64,000 bases of DNA from an uncultured Fluviicola sp. (GCA_913009205.1 CAJVYC010000003.1:62001-126000), one strand, 5' to 3'; shown: positions 17,093 through 26,757, numbered from the stretch's first letter. Numbers and translations: made by a program. The notes: generated by a model not told the origin, from the letters alone.

Positions 17093-18853
17093 CTAGCTCT
17101 TATATTCCTCTAAAACAATTTTAAAATTCTTGATTTTGAATTGCTTTCCGCCCTTGTTCCAGATGTAAATATTGATGCGACTAAATGTTTGCAGATTGTC
17201 TGGAATCAAACTTTCGAATTCAACATGCGCCCATTCTTTGACACCTTCAAGGCGGTCATTGTGCAAAGGTAAGGCGCGGTAATAAGAGGTACCTGTCTTT
17301 TCATTTCTGGCGTCAAGAACCAAAAGAACATCCTCCAAAGGTGCTTCAGTCGTCATTTTATCAAGAACAACGCGAAAATACAAACGCTCAGTCGTGCGAG
17401 GCAAAGGAAGTGTTGCTTTGCCAGACAAATTGAAAATGTCATTTGGATTAATTTGAAGCTCCCCTTTTTGCTCTCTTAGGACAAGCCCCCTTGTTCTTAC
17501 ACCAAATGGACGACAGGATTTCGGATACGCCCAACGGTCAAAATTGGCATCTTTCCAAAAAGCTAAGCTCATAAAATAGTTCTTGCGCGTAAATTTTTGG
17601 TTGACCATAAACCCACTGTTGAAGGTCGAAATTCGAATAAGTCCAACAATGAAGAAAAGACCAATGAATGAATACGACCAGACTTTTCGTTGTTGCAACA
17701 AAGTAAAAAGCGGTAATAGAATAAAGATCAAATGTTCAGTATACGGACGGTTTCCAAAAGCAGATTCATAATCCCAAGCCCACCAAGAAGAGATCACCCA
17801 GCAGTTTACAATGAAGTAAAGCGCCCACCAAAAGGCTTGAAACTTATTCGATTTATACAAATAGACAAGCCCGACGATGGAAAGAATCAAAATCGGTGTA
17901 TGAAGGAATAGTCCAACTCTAAAACTAAAAAGAGAAGCAATAATATGCGGGCTCAAAAACGTGAATCCTTCACCGCCATACGACCAAATCAACCAACTTC
18001 CAGATTCCCATTTCCAAATTAAAAAGAGATTGAAAATAATCAATAGTACTCCAGCTGTTCCGTAAATAAATTTTTGCGCGCGGTTCTTAAACAACTGCCT
18101 CCAAAATACACGCAGCCCCGCGGTATTGCCAAGCAGGAATGGAATAATGAGGATAATAATAAGATTCGTTGGGCGAACGAGAACGATCATTCCAAGGGTA
18201 AGTCCCAAGCCGAGGAAGTACCATTTGTAGACTTCTTTCCTCATTTTTATTATAAACCAAGAGAATAGTCCAAAAAGGAAAAACGAATACGAATGGCTAA
18301 AACTTAAAGTATTGACTGAATAATGAAAAAGAGGCGTTGCTAAATAAAGGACTGGTAGGAGCCAACGAATCAAAGTTTTTTGTTCTGGGAATAAATTCTT
18401 GAGTAAACTGTAGAATAAAAGCAATCCTAGAATAGCATAGAAGGTCGCGCCAATTTGAAGAAACAATTGATACGTTGCAGAATACCCGTCGGTTGGGATT
18501 CCAGTCATCCAAGAAATGGCTGTCGCCATTGCATAAAATGGAGATTGAAGCAGTGCAACACCAGGGAAATACTTGTTGTGAACGCCACCATTTTCCGTTT
18601 TGACTAGATAGTTTTGATTCTTTTTCTCTTGTAAATACTGGGCTTCAGCCTCAAGGCATTTTTGAAAACTTGGGTCGTTATGGGATAGAATGGCGGGTAA
18701 ATACGAGTAATATCCGCGCATATCTGAACGAATGGCTTGCGTTTCTTCTCTGCCCGAATAGTTGTAGAAACTGAAGAACACCAAGAACAATCCAAACCAA
18801 AAAACAGGACTTGAAATGGACTTTAAAATTGATTTTGATTGAATCAAAGACAT
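17093..18853 (-). CDS. Multi-pass membrane protein, probable GT-C type glycosyltransferase
   Basis: 586 residues with about ten or more hydrophobic segments over residues 14-430 and a soluble C-terminal part of about 110 residues. The first loop carries acidic residues and a patterned ETQAIRSDMRGYYSYLPAIL followed by NGGVHNKYFPGVAL, as in lipid-linked GT-C transferases such as the ArnT/PMT relatives, where an acidic residue in the first loop is catalytic. The C-terminal part (LYFRVVLDKM...WAHVEFESLIPD...FKIKNFKIVLEE) reads as a beta-sandwich facing the periplasm. Neighbours do not suggest a sugar acceptor. Family level is inferred from topology and the first loop only. Confidence 0.65.
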   Translation of the reverse strand: MSLIQSKSILKSISSPVFWFGLFLVFFSFYNYSGREETQAIRSDMRGYYSYLPAILSHNDPSFQKCLEAEAQYLQEKKNQNYLVKTENGGVHNKYFPGVALLQSPFYAMATAISWMTGIPTDGYSATYQLFLQIGATFYAILGLLLFYSLLKNLFPEQKTLIRWLLPVLYLATPLFHYSVNTLSFSHSYSFFLFGLFSWFIIKMRKEVYKWYFLGLGLTLGMIVLVRPTNLIIILIIPFLLGNTAGLRVFWRQLFKNRAQKFIYGTAGVLLIIFNLFLIWKWESGSWLIWSYGGEGFTFLSPHIIASLFSFRVGLFLHTPILILSIVGLVYLYKSNKFQAFWWALYFIVNCWVISSWWAWDYESAFGNRPYTEHLIFILLPLFTLLQQRKVWSYSFIGLFFIVGLIRISTFNSGFMVNQKFTRKNYFMSLAFWKDANFDRWAYPKSCRPFGVRTRGLVLREQKGELQINPNDIFNLSGKATLPLPRTTERLYFRVVLDKMTTEAPLEDVLLVLDARNEKTGTSYYRALPLHNDRLEGVKEWAHVEFESLIPDNLQTFSRINIYIWNKGGKQFKIKNFKIVLEEYKS

Positions 18854-18956
18854 AGAATCAAAGATAAGAGTTCAGGTGTTGTTTAGAGTTCTTTGTCTTT
18901 TAAATTAATGATTGTTCGAACATTCCAACAATCGAAAGACCCAATGATCGAGATTC

Positions 18957-19886
18957 TTACATATTCTCCAAAAACTCAATCCTCTTTATTATAGGAGGGT
19001 GTGTAGCAAACAAACCGCTTATAGCAGAAAATGCACTTTTTTCTGTGGGGTGATTCTCAATAAATGCCTGTTTCATGTCAGAGCTTTTCATCTCAAGATC
19101 AGAATTTCCTGAAATTTTCCGAAGTGCAGAAGCCATAGCAAGTGGGTTTTTTGTCATATCAACAGCACCGGCATCTGCCATATATTCTCGTTTTCTCGAA
19201 AGGGCAAATTTGAATAAAATCGATAATAGATAAACAACAACGGCAACTGCAAGAGCAATTAGCATGACTCTTCCGTCCATTTTACTGTCCTTATTTCTTC
19301 TTCTTCCACCGCCAAAAAGGACCGATCGAAATAAGATCTGAACAATAAAGCCGAGAATCCCAACAAAGACGATTGAAATGATCAACAAGCGAACATCCCT
19401 ATTTCGAATGTGTGTTAACTCATGTGCAATTACACCTTCCAATTCATTGTCATCAAGCGAAGCAATAATTCCAGTGGTGAGGGTAACAGTAAATGTTTTT
19501 TCATTGATTCCAGAGGCGAATGCGTTCAAAGCGTTGGAATCTATAATCTTAAGTTTTGGCATTGCCATTCCAACTCCGATGCAAAGATTTTCCAAGAGGT
19601 TATAAACCCTCATATTTTCTTTTCGCTCTAAAGTGCTCGACCCTGTAGCCATCTTAATCATGGCCGAGTGCGATGTAAATGCAATTAGAAACCAAACCAA
19701 AACACCTCCCACAACAAAAGGAAGTGCATATAGAAACATCGAATTAATATCCGCTGCCCTTGGATCGACAGTAAAAAAGAGGAACGCATACACCCCCGCC
19801 AATATAACGAGCGGGAAAAGGAACAGCAGAAGTGTCGATCGCAAATTGTTCCGACTGATCTGCTTCTCTAAACCAACATATTTCAT
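18957..19886 (-). CDS. htpX: M48 zinc metalloprotease, HtpX-like
   Basis: 309 residues. It has two N-terminal transmembrane segments (about 17-40 and 52-72), a catalytic HELTH motif at 155-159 followed by IRNRD, two more hydrophobic segments (about 168-190 and 207-228), and the downstream REYMADAGAV region that supplies the third zinc ligand (the Glu). HtpX-type proteases degrade damaged membrane proteins at the cytoplasmic face of the inner membrane. The gene starts 7 bp after lemA, a pairing found in many bacteria. The strong RxxxMAD variant and total length fit the family. Confidence 0.9.
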   Translation of the reverse strand: MKYVGLEKQISRNNLRSTLLLFLFPLVILAGVYAFLFFTVDPRAADINSMFLYALPFVVGGVLVWFLIAFTSHSAMIKMATGSSTLERKENMRVYNLLENLCIGVGMAMPKLKIIDSNALNAFASGINEKTFTVTLTTGIIASLDDNELEGVIAHELTHIRNRDVRLLIISIVFVGILGFIVQILFRSVLFGGGRRRNKDSKMDGRVMLIALAVAVVVYLLSILFKFALSRKREYMADAGAVDMTKNPLAMASALRKISGNSDLEMKSSDMKQAFIENHPTEKSAFSAISGLFATHPPIIKRIEFLENM

Positions 19887-19893
19887 CTAGCGA

Positions 19894-20457
19894 TTAAAAT
19901 TTAATTTCAGGAGCTTTGTCCATTTCTTGGCGTTGAGTAGTACTCAATTCAAACATCGGTTGCGTTGTCATTTTCTTCATTCCAGCGACAATATTCGTTG
20001 GAATTGACTCAATCGCGTTGTTTAATTCTCTTGTTGCTGAATTAAAGAAACGTCTAACTGCTGCTAATTTATTTTCCATATCGGCAATTTCATTTTGAAG
20101 ATTCATGAAATTTGTATTAGCTTTCAAGTCTGGATAAGCTTCAACTTGAATATTGAATGAACTCATCGCCGCGCCCAATTCGTTTTCAGCAGCAATTTTA
20201 TCGTTAATTCCACTTGCATTCATTGCGCCAGAGCGAGCAGCGGTAATTCTCGTCAATACTTTACTTTCATGGTCCATATACCCTTTAACCGCACCCATCA
20301 ACTGAGGGATTAAATCATGACGTTGTTTTAACTGAACATCGATGTCAGCAAACGCATTTTCGCGTCGGTTGTCAAGACGAACCAGCTTGTTATTTGCAGA
20401 AATATACCAGATTATTACAATCAGTACAATCCCCGCTACTACTAATAAAGGAATCAT
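19894..20457 (-). CDS. lemA: LemA family protein
   Basis: 187 residues. One N-terminal transmembrane helix (about residues 3-22, LLVVAGIVLIVIIWYIS) is followed by the helical LemA core: NKLVRLDNRRENAFADIDVQLKQR is the family signature region (split here: RRENAFADIDVQLKQRHDLI and PQLMGAVKGYM), then LTRITAARS, FNIQVEAYPDLKAN and VRRFFNSATRELNNAIE. LemA is associated with HtpX in an envelope-stress role that is not well defined. First gene of a lemA-htpX operon, divergent from the sigma factor gene across 96 bp. Confidence 0.93.
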   Translation of the reverse strand: MIPLLVVAGIVLIVIIWYISANNKLVRLDNRRENAFADIDVQLKQRHDLIPQLMGAVKGYMDHESKVLTRITAARSGAMNASGINDKIAAENELGAAMSSFNIQVEAYPDLKANTNFMNLQNEIADMENKLAAVRRFFNSATRELNNAIESIPTNIVAGMKKMTTQPMFELSTTQRQEMDKAPEIKF

Positions 20458-20553
20458 TTTTTAAGTTTTAAATTTAGTTCAAGATACTTATTTTTTTCAA
20501 GCCCTGTAACTTTTCTGTAACTTGTTAGTCTTGTAGACGAGACAAACTTAAAA

Positions 20554-20995
20554 ATGACTGTAAAAGAGTACAACATTTCGGTAGACGAATATTCGGACAA
20601 CCTATTCCGATTCGCTCTAAAGCATCTTCGAAACGAAATGTCGGCCAATGATGTTGTACAGGAAACTTTTACAAAAGTTTGGATCAAACACGAAGAGGTG
20701 AGTTACGAAAAGGTGAAATTATATTTGTTTACTACCGCGCATCACACCATTGTTGATTGGGTTAAAAAAGATGGGGCGTTCTGGAGATATTGAAAATACG
20801 GAAGAACAAGGGGAAAATTCGAACTTCAATTTTAACTTAAAAGAAGTACTCGATGAAGCACTTGATAAGCTTCCGAAAACTCAGAAGGCGTTAGTGTTAT
20901 TGAGAGATTATGAAGGGCACAACTACAATGAAATAGCTGAAATCACAGGACTTAGCGAGTCACAAGTGAAAGTGTACATTTTTCACAATGCATAA
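20554..20995 (+). pseudogene. ECF-type sigma factor gene broken by a frameshift and 3' truncation
   Basis: The first 75 or so codons encode sigma region 2 (NLFRFALKHLRNEMSANDVV, QETFTKVWI, LFTTAHHTIVDWVKK). At the run AAAAAAGATGGGG the frame must slip by +1 to continue into DGRSGDIENTEEQ and region 4 (LDKLPKTQKALVLLRDYEG, HNYNEIAEITGLSESQVKVY). The second frame then stops at VKVYIFHNA, before the basic last helix usual in this family. So there is one extra base in a homopolymer plus a shortened C-terminus. It precedes the SpoIIM/MoxR gene set. A programmed frameshift seems unlikely; a pseudogene or a sequencing error is more likely. Confidence 0.8.
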
Positions 20996-21062
20996 TTATC
21001 GTTGTTCTTTTTCAGAATAACTCATTATATTTACTCTTTGTTCAAAAGCACGTAAATAACCA

Positions 21063-22979
21063 TTGAAAGAGACTTCATTCATAGAACAAAACAAGGGAAA
21101 GTGGGGCCGCTTCGAAAAGCTGTACGAGTCTAAATCCAATGATCCTGAAGAATTGAGTGATCTCTATATGGACATCACGGATGACTTGAGTTACGCTCAA
21201 ACTTTTTACAAACGAAGAACCGTCCGTGTTTACCTAAATCAACTGGGTCAAAAAGTCTACACTGGAGTACATAAACAAAAAGGAGAATCGTTCAAAAAAT
21301 TCTTTACCGTTTGGAAAACTTCTTTGCCACTTGAAATTTACCGTTCTAGAAAAAACCTTCTTTTTGCGCTCGTTTTATTTTTTGTTTATGCAACTATTGG
21401 CGCTCTCACTACCCATTACGACCCTTTTTTTTTGAATGATGTGACTGGACAGGGATATGCAGAAATGACGATTGAAAACATTAACAATGGAGACCCGCTT
21501 GGGGTTTATGCAGATGATCGGCAAATGGATATGTTTCTGCGGATTGCAACCAATAACTTACGCGTCGCCTTTCTAACTTTTTTCTTTGGGTTCTTTTTTA
21601 CAATTGGAAGTCATATCCTGCTGTTCTCAAACAGCGTAATGGTTGGCTCATTTCAATATTTCTTTGCTACAAAAGGAGTGCTACTTACCAGTTTTCTCGG
21701 AATATGGATTCACGGGGCGTTTGAAATCTCTGCGATTGTATTGGCTGCTGGAGCAGGTATTACAGCTGGAAACGGAATGCTGTTCCCAGGAAGTTATACC
21801 CGAACCCAAGCACTTCAGCTTTCCACCAAGCGCGGACTGAAAATAATGCTGAGCCTTGTTCCCTTCATTATCGTTGCAGGGTTTTTGGAAAGCTTCGTAA
21901 CAGCAAATTATAAGGAATTACCAGACTGGTCGAAATGGGCTTTAATTTTGTTGTCTTTTGGAATTATCCTTTTCTATTATGTTTTTTATCCAATGTATGT
22001 AGCCCGGAAGCATCCGGAATTGTTGGAAAAAGAAGAGGTCGCTGGCTTCCAATCAAAAACAACATTTAATTTCTCCAAAATAAGAACGATTGGAGAAATA
22101 GTGGCGGACTCTTTTCGTCTGTATCGAAAGCTATTTGGCCGATTTACACGAATTAACATTCTCATTGTTTTCCCAATTATTGCAGCGGTTGTGTTTTGGC
22201 AAGATATAAATCACTATGATCTTCAACAAACGGAGTATTGGTACGATTGGGCCTCCCAATTAGAGTTTATGATGGGTTACTGTTTCATTAACGGACAAGA
22301 TTTTATCGTTTTTGGAATCTGGACATTTATTTTTGCAATGCTATTCACCTCCGTATTTTGGTCGGTTAAAACAATGCATGAAGAGCAGTTTAGTTGGAGA
22401 TCCTTTTTCAAATATATGAAAAAAAGGTTTTTATCGATTTGGCTTGGAAACTTCTTTTTATGCTTTCTAGTACTTGCCTTGCCGTGGTACTTCTTACTTC
22501 TTGGACTGGCCGTTTTCCCACTCTTCTATCTAAATGCAGCAACAATGGGACTGGATGATGAAAAATTTTATGTGCGCTTTAATCGCGGGTTCAAATACAG
22601 TTCCAAGCAATACGGAAATGGAATGTTAGCAATGGTTATTATTACGCTTTTGGTTTTTATGGCGGCTCAACCAATTGCTTTGTTCTTGAGTAATCATATT
22701 AGTTTTACAGATGAACCATTGCTTCCAGATTTATTGGATATGGTTGCAGGTTTTGTTAAAAGAATCGCAATGATTTACGCAGACGACTACATGATTTGGC
22801 CGAATGCTTTCCGCCAATTGGTTTATATTATCTTCATCATAATGGTTATCCCAATTCTCGTTTTAATGATGTCGTTTGGTTATTATAACGAGTTAGAAAA
22901 GAACGAAGCCAAAGGCCTACGAAAAACATTTGAAAAATTCGGAAAGCGAAGTAGAAGCAAAGAAACAGACTTTGATTAA
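21063..22979 (+). CDS. SpoIIM/DUF95-family multi-pass membrane protein
   Basis: 638 residues from the TTG at 21063; no ATG fits before residue 36. The N-terminal half has a soluble helical start (MKETSFIEQNKGKWGRFEKL) and about six transmembrane segments with the family's IHGAFEISAIVLAAGAG region. The C-terminal half adds several more hydrophobic segments, giving a longer protein than sporulation SpoIIM. In non-sporulating bacteria this family travels with MoxR and DUF58 genes, as here; its biochemical role is not settled. It starts 67 bp after the broken sigma factor gene and overlaps the next gene by 8 bp. Confidence 0.85.
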   Translation: MKETSFIEQNKGKWGRFEKLYESKSNDPEELSDLYMDITDDLSYAQTFYKRRTVRVYLNQLGQKVYTGVHKQKGESFKKFFTVWKTSLPLEIYRSRKNLLFALVLFFVYATIGALTTHYDPFFLNDVTGQGYAEMTIENINNGDPLGVYADDRQMDMFLRIATNNLRVAFLTFFFGFFFTIGSHILLFSNSVMVGSFQYFFATKGVLLTSFLGIWIHGAFEISAIVLAAGAGITAGNGMLFPGSYTRTQALQLSTKRGLKIMLSLVPFIIVAGFLESFVTANYKELPDWSKWALILLSFGIILFYYVFYPMYVARKHPELLEKEEVAGFQSKTTFNFSKIRTIGEIVADSFRLYRKLFGRFTRINILIVFPIIAAVVFWQDINHYDLQQTEYWYDWASQLEFMMGYCFINGQDFIVFGIWTFIFAMLFTSVFWSVKTMHEEQFSWRSFFKYMKKRFLSIWLGNFFLCFLVLALPWYFLLLGLAVFPLFYLNAATMGLDDEKFYVRFNRGFKYSSKQYGNGMLAMVIITLLVFMAAQPIALFLSNHISFTDEPLLPDLLDMVAGFVKRIAMIYADDYMIWPNAFRQLVYIIFIIMVIPILVLMMSFGYYNELEKNEAKGLRKTFEKFGKRSRSKETDFD

Positions 22980-23850
22980 ACACCTACTCTATATTGCATT
23001 TTTGCTGATTGCAGCTCTTTCCTATGGTCAAGACGATCAAGAGAAGAAAGACACTAAGTGGCACACTGAGCGTAAAAAACTGAAGTACAAAAAAGAAACT
23101 GATTATAAGGGCCCAGAAGATTGGTACGGAGCCGATCCAACAAGCTTGAAGGATCGTTATGGAAGTACATCGACACCATCTGAATATGGTTCAGGAGGAA
23201 GGAGATACAGCCCTCAGCAAATTCAACGAGACCGACAAAAAAGATACGGTGGCTACGAGCGTGGTGGAAGCGAAGGAACCTTGAAAAGCGATCCAAAAGT
23301 AAAACGTCTAGCGCCCCCGAATTCGTCGAATTCACCAGATGTGAACCCTCCAGATATTGATTCCGATGCTCCAGATGTGGGCTCCCCAGGGATAGGCATG
23401 TCATTTTGGAAAATACTCTTGTATCTTTTAATTGTTGCCGCTGTCGTTGTGATCATTTTTTATGTAATGAAACGCTACACCCCTCCCGTTAAGCCAGTTG
23501 TAAACATTGAAAATGAATGGAATCCTGAGGTGATATCCAAAACGGAACTCGAGCTGAAACTTGAGACAGCGATGGACAATGAAGACTATCGAGAATGTGT
23601 TCGGATTTACTTTACGTTTATTCTTAAGGAACTCATTCACAAGGGATGGATTCGTTGGAAAAAGGAAAAAACAAACCATCACTATGTGATGGAATTAGCA
23701 GTAAAATCAAGTGTTCTTTCCTTCATGGAATGCGTACGAATTTATGACCTGGTATGGTATGGAGACTATAACATCGACCTTGAAATTTTTGAAATGCTGA
23801 AGCCGACATTGGAAAACTATTACAAATCATTAGACCTTGCCGATGACTAG
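22972..23850 (+). CDS. DUF4129 domain protein with signal peptide and one membrane helix
   Basis: 292 residues from the TTG at 22972, chosen because it gives a good signal peptide (MIKHLLYIAFLLIAALSYGQ); an earlier TTG at 22930 would add a charged leader. After a charged, glycine- and tyrosine-rich periplasmic part, a transmembrane helix lies at about residues 144-166 (ILLYLLIVAAVVVIIFYVM), followed by the DUF4129 domain (ETAMDNEDYRECVRIYFTF, HYVMELAVKSS, YDLVWYGDYNI) predicted to face the cytoplasm. It overlaps the upstream and downstream genes, so it is translationally linked. Role in the MoxR module unknown. Confidence 0.85.
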   Translation: MIKHLLYIAFLLIAALSYGQDDQEKKDTKWHTERKKLKYKKETDYKGPEDWYGADPTSLKDRYGSTSTPSEYGSGGRRYSPQQIQRDRQKRYGGYERGGSEGTLKSDPKVKRLAPPNSSNSPDVNPPDIDSDAPDVGSPGIGMSFWKILLYLLIVAAVVVIIFYVMKRYTPPVKPVVNIENEWNPEVISKTELELKLETAMDNEDYRECVRIYFTFILKELIHKGWIRWKKEKTNHHYVMELAVKSSVLSFMECVRIYDLVWYGDYNIDLEIFEMLKPTLENYYKSLDLADD

Positions 23851-25558
23851 TAATATGAAACTCATACTGCTTGGTGGAATCGTTGGACTAATGCTTCTGT
23901 TTGTTTGGCTCTTTAGTGGAGGTGATGACACTGGCGATGTAAACCTTCAGCATGTTTCTTCCAATTGGAATAGTAAATCCCAACCGTTTGATAAAGATCC
24001 GTTGGGGCTGTATTTATTCAACACTTTGGTCCAAACCCATATTAATTCTTCGAAAGATGTCTATGAAGTTGTTAGTTGGAATGAATTGGATTCATTGATT
24101 CATTCTGGTAAAAAAGAAAAGACCTTCATGTTCGTTGGAAATATTTTTGGTTTAGATGACCATGAAATAGATTCTATAATGTCAAGCGTTAGTGGAGGTT
24201 CCGAATTATTTTTGAGCTACAATATCGTTACGAGTAACATCATGCGAAATTTCTTTGTTTCTCGTGAACAGAAAGTAATGTACGAGGAGAAGTTTGAGTA
24301 CAGTGAATCGGTAAATGTTTTCACGGACAAGCTTAAATGCAACATGATCAACGTTTACCAGAACGATACGATTGCCTGTCATTGGACTGCTTTTGGTGAA
24401 ATTGAGACATTGGGAGATTCAAAATCGTTGTCTTCTTTTATGGAGATGGACAATTTCATTGAAATAAAATTTGGGAAGGGAAAAGTGTTATTACACACCA
24501 ACCCCTTGATGTTCTATAATTACCAAGTTAAAAGAAAATCAGCTTATAAATACACCGAATATGTTCTGAGTCAATTACCTAAAAACCAAGATGTTTTGCT
24601 TCTAGAACTTGGCCGTCTTTCAGATGATTATGGTAGTTATGCTGCAGATGAGCAAACTGGAATGGATGGTGAAAAAGACGATAGTTTCCTTAAAATCATT
24701 TTCGAAAACCCAACACTGCTTACTGCATTATTGCTATCCATTTTAGGATTAATATTATTCATGATCTTTAGATCAAAACGGATTCGCCCTGTTGTAGAAT
24801 ATCGTGAAAAGAAGAAGGATATGACCCTGGCCTTTGCCGAAACAATTACATCTATTTACTTTTCGAAAAGAAACCCTTATGGACTTCTGCAAGTGCAGCG
24901 AAAGAACTTTTACGCAACAATGCACAGGCATTTTTTCGTTGACTTGGCAAGAAGGGATAAGACAGACGACAAAGATTTAAGAACTCTTGCTGAAAAGAGC
25001 AATAAATCGCTCGAAGAAATAATAGCCATTGTCAACAAATTAGAAACGACGGAGGCCGCAAGTATAACAGAAAAAGAGATTACAGAAATGGCGCACAAAC
25101 AACGTTCATTCTACCGTGAAGTTGGAATTATTTCGGACACAATTCAAGAGCGTTTAGAGGACAAAACAAAGACCTTTAGACGTTCGTTATTACTGCCTGT
25201 TTTGTTGGTTCTTGCTGGAGTTATTTCAATTGTTCTAGGAGCCTACTATTTGATGGTGGCTGTTGGGGTTGGAATTACATTATGGCCGCTGGGAATTGCA
25301 TTATTGACACTTGGCTCCATCCGACTTTCGAAACCATTTATGGTTGTCGATCCAAAAGAGATGATGTATTACACTTCACTTGGAATAAAGAAAATTTACA
25401 AACAAGAAGACTTGGTTGGAATCGAAAAGAAAGAACTAGGAGTCGTGATTAAATTCACTGACAATAGAGCTTTGATTATTAATTATTGGGACTTAAGTCG
25501 CTTCGATAAAAATGAATTCGACCGATTTATTGCTAAACTTCATACATTAGAATTATGA
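23843..25558 (+). CDS. DUF4350 domain membrane protein
   Basis: 571 residues from the ATG at 23843 (an ATG at 23855 is an equal alternative; a TTG at 23837 is less likely). It has an N-terminal transmembrane helix, a periplasmic DUF4350 region (DPLGLYLFNTLV...VVSWNELDSLI...IEIKFGKGKVLLHTNPLMF) reminiscent of a glutamine-amidotransferase-like fold, a second helix near residue 292 (LLTALLLSILGLILFMIF), a cytoplasmic helical part, and two more helices (LLPVLLVLAGVISIVLGAYY, GVGITLWPLGIALLTLG) with a PH-like end. The stop codon overlaps the MoxR start (ATGA). Typical third gene of the set. Confidence 0.82.
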   Translation: MTSNMKLILLGGIVGLMLLFVWLFSGGDDTGDVNLQHVSSNWNSKSQPFDKDPLGLYLFNTLVQTHINSSKDVYEVVSWNELDSLIHSGKKEKTFMFVGNIFGLDDHEIDSIMSSVSGGSELFLSYNIVTSNIMRNFFVSREQKVMYEEKFEYSESVNVFTDKLKCNMINVYQNDTIACHWTAFGEIETLGDSKSLSSFMEMDNFIEIKFGKGKVLLHTNPLMFYNYQVKRKSAYKYTEYVLSQLPKNQDVLLLELGRLSDDYGSYAADEQTGMDGEKDDSFLKIIFENPTLLTALLLSILGLILFMIFRSKRIRPVVEYREKKKDMTLAFAETITSIYFSKRNPYGLLQVQRKNFYATMHRHFFVDLARRDKTDDKDLRTLAEKSNKSLEEIIAIVNKLETTEAASITEKEITEMAHKQRSFYREVGIISDTIQERLEDKTKTFRRSLLLPVLLVLAGVISIVLGAYYLMVAVGVGITLWPLGIALLTLGSIRLSKPFMVVDPKEMMYYTSLGIKKIYKQEDLVGIEKKELGVVIKFTDNRALIINYWDLSRFDKNEFDRFIAKLHTLEL

Positions 25559-26757
25559 TAGAAGAGAACGAAAAGACAAACGCTCCTCAAGAAGGGGAGA
25601 ATAACGGTGCTGAAAACCAAAATACGTCAGACGCACAAGATCATTCGGCATGTATGCCACCATCGGATACTCCGGCATCTTCAACTGAGGCTTCAACTCC
25701 AGCAGCTGAAATACCTCTGGACACAACCGGTGAAGAGGTTTTGGCCGCTACCCTAGCGGAAGTTCCGCCTGCACCAACAGCAGGTTTTGGATTTGAGCGT
25801 GATAATCAAGAATTGCTTTGGGTATCGCAGAAGGTTAGCGACGTTCGAGCCGAGTTAGCGAAGTATGTTATTGGCCAACACGAAATGGTTGACCTCCTTA
25901 TGACTGGAATTTTCTCCAACGGACACCTTTTATTAGAGGGAGCTCCTGGTGTGGCAAAAACCCTTTCAGCTAAGGTTTTATCGAAGTCATTGAACGTTGA
26001 TTTTTCTAGAATTCAATTTACACCAGATATGATGCCGTCTGATGTCATCGGAACTTCAGTATACAACATGAATGATTCTACATTTTCGTTTAAACGAGGT
26101 CCAATTTTCTCAAACATCGTTTTGATTGATGAGATTAACCGCGCTCCGGCTAAAACACAAGCTGCATTGTTTGAAGTAATGGAGGAAAGACAAATTACTT
26201 ATGATGGCGAATGCTATCCGATGAGTTTTCCGTTCCTAGTTATTGCAACGCAGAATCCAATTGAACAAGAAGGAACGTATAACCTTCCCGAAGCACAATT
26301 GGATCGGTTTTTATTCAAAATTAAATTGGGATATCCATCGTTGGACGAAGAAGAACAAATCTTACACCGCTACAAGAACAGTATTCAAACTCCAGATTTA
26401 GAGGATATCAAAGCTGTTTTTAATGCCGATGAAATTAAGAAAATTCAAAAAGCCGTTGAAAACGTAGTTGTTGAAAATAACCTTGTGAAGTACATCGCTT
26501 CGATTACACATAAAACAAGAAATCACGGTAAAATATATTTAGGAGGATCGCCTCGAGCGTCGCTTTCAATTATCCGTTCATCTAAGGCAATTGCAGCGAT
26601 TAGAGGACGCGATTTTGTAACACCAGAAGACATTCAGTTTGTTGCAGTTCACGTATTGAATCACCGTTTGATTTTAACTCCTGAAGCAGAGATGGAGGGT
26701 GTTTCACCTGAGGATGTGGTAAAAGAGATTCTTAAAACGTTGGAAGTTCCCAGATAA
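25555..26757 (+). CDS. MoxR-family AAA+ ATPase
   Basis: 400 residues. Walker A is GAPGVAKT (129-136), Walker B LIDE at about 190-193 within LIDEINRAPAKTQAALFEVM, sensor region ATQNPIEQEGTYNLPEAQLD with the arginine finger in RFLFKI, and a C-terminal lid (GGSPRASLSIIRSSKAIAAI). MoxR ATPases act as chaperones that mature or insert partner proteins, often with VWA or DUF58 partners. The first 80 residues are an acidic, Pro/Ala/Thr-rich extension, longer than in the standard protein of about 320 residues. Overlaps the DUF4350 gene by 4 bp; DUF58 starts 2 bp after the stop. Confidence 0.93.
   Translation: MIEENEKTNAPQEGENNGAENQNTSDAQDHSACMPPSDTPASSTEASTPAAEIPLDTTGEEVLAATLAEVPPAPTAGFGFERDNQELLWVSQKVSDVRAELAKYVIGQHEMVDLLMTGIFSNGHLLLEGAPGVAKTLSAKVLSKSLNVDFSRIQFTPDMMPSDVIGTSVYNMNDSTFSFKRGPIFSNIVLIDEINRAPAKTQAALFEVMEERQITYDGECYPMSFPFLVIATQNPIEQEGTYNLPEAQLDRFLFKIKLGYPSLDEEEQILHRYKNSIQTPDLEDIKAVFNADEIKKIQKAVENVVVENNLVKYIASITHKTRNHGKIYLGGSPRASLSIIRSSKAIAAIRGRDFVTPEDIQFVAVHVLNHRLILTPEAEMEGVSPEDVVKEILKTLEVPR

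Noticed and set aside
20763-20776. Programmed frameshift signal in the sigma factor gene
   Set aside because: The run AAAAAAG could look slippery, but in the reading frame used the shift needed is +1, not -1, and the second part also lacks the normal C-terminus; decay or a sequencing error is simpler.
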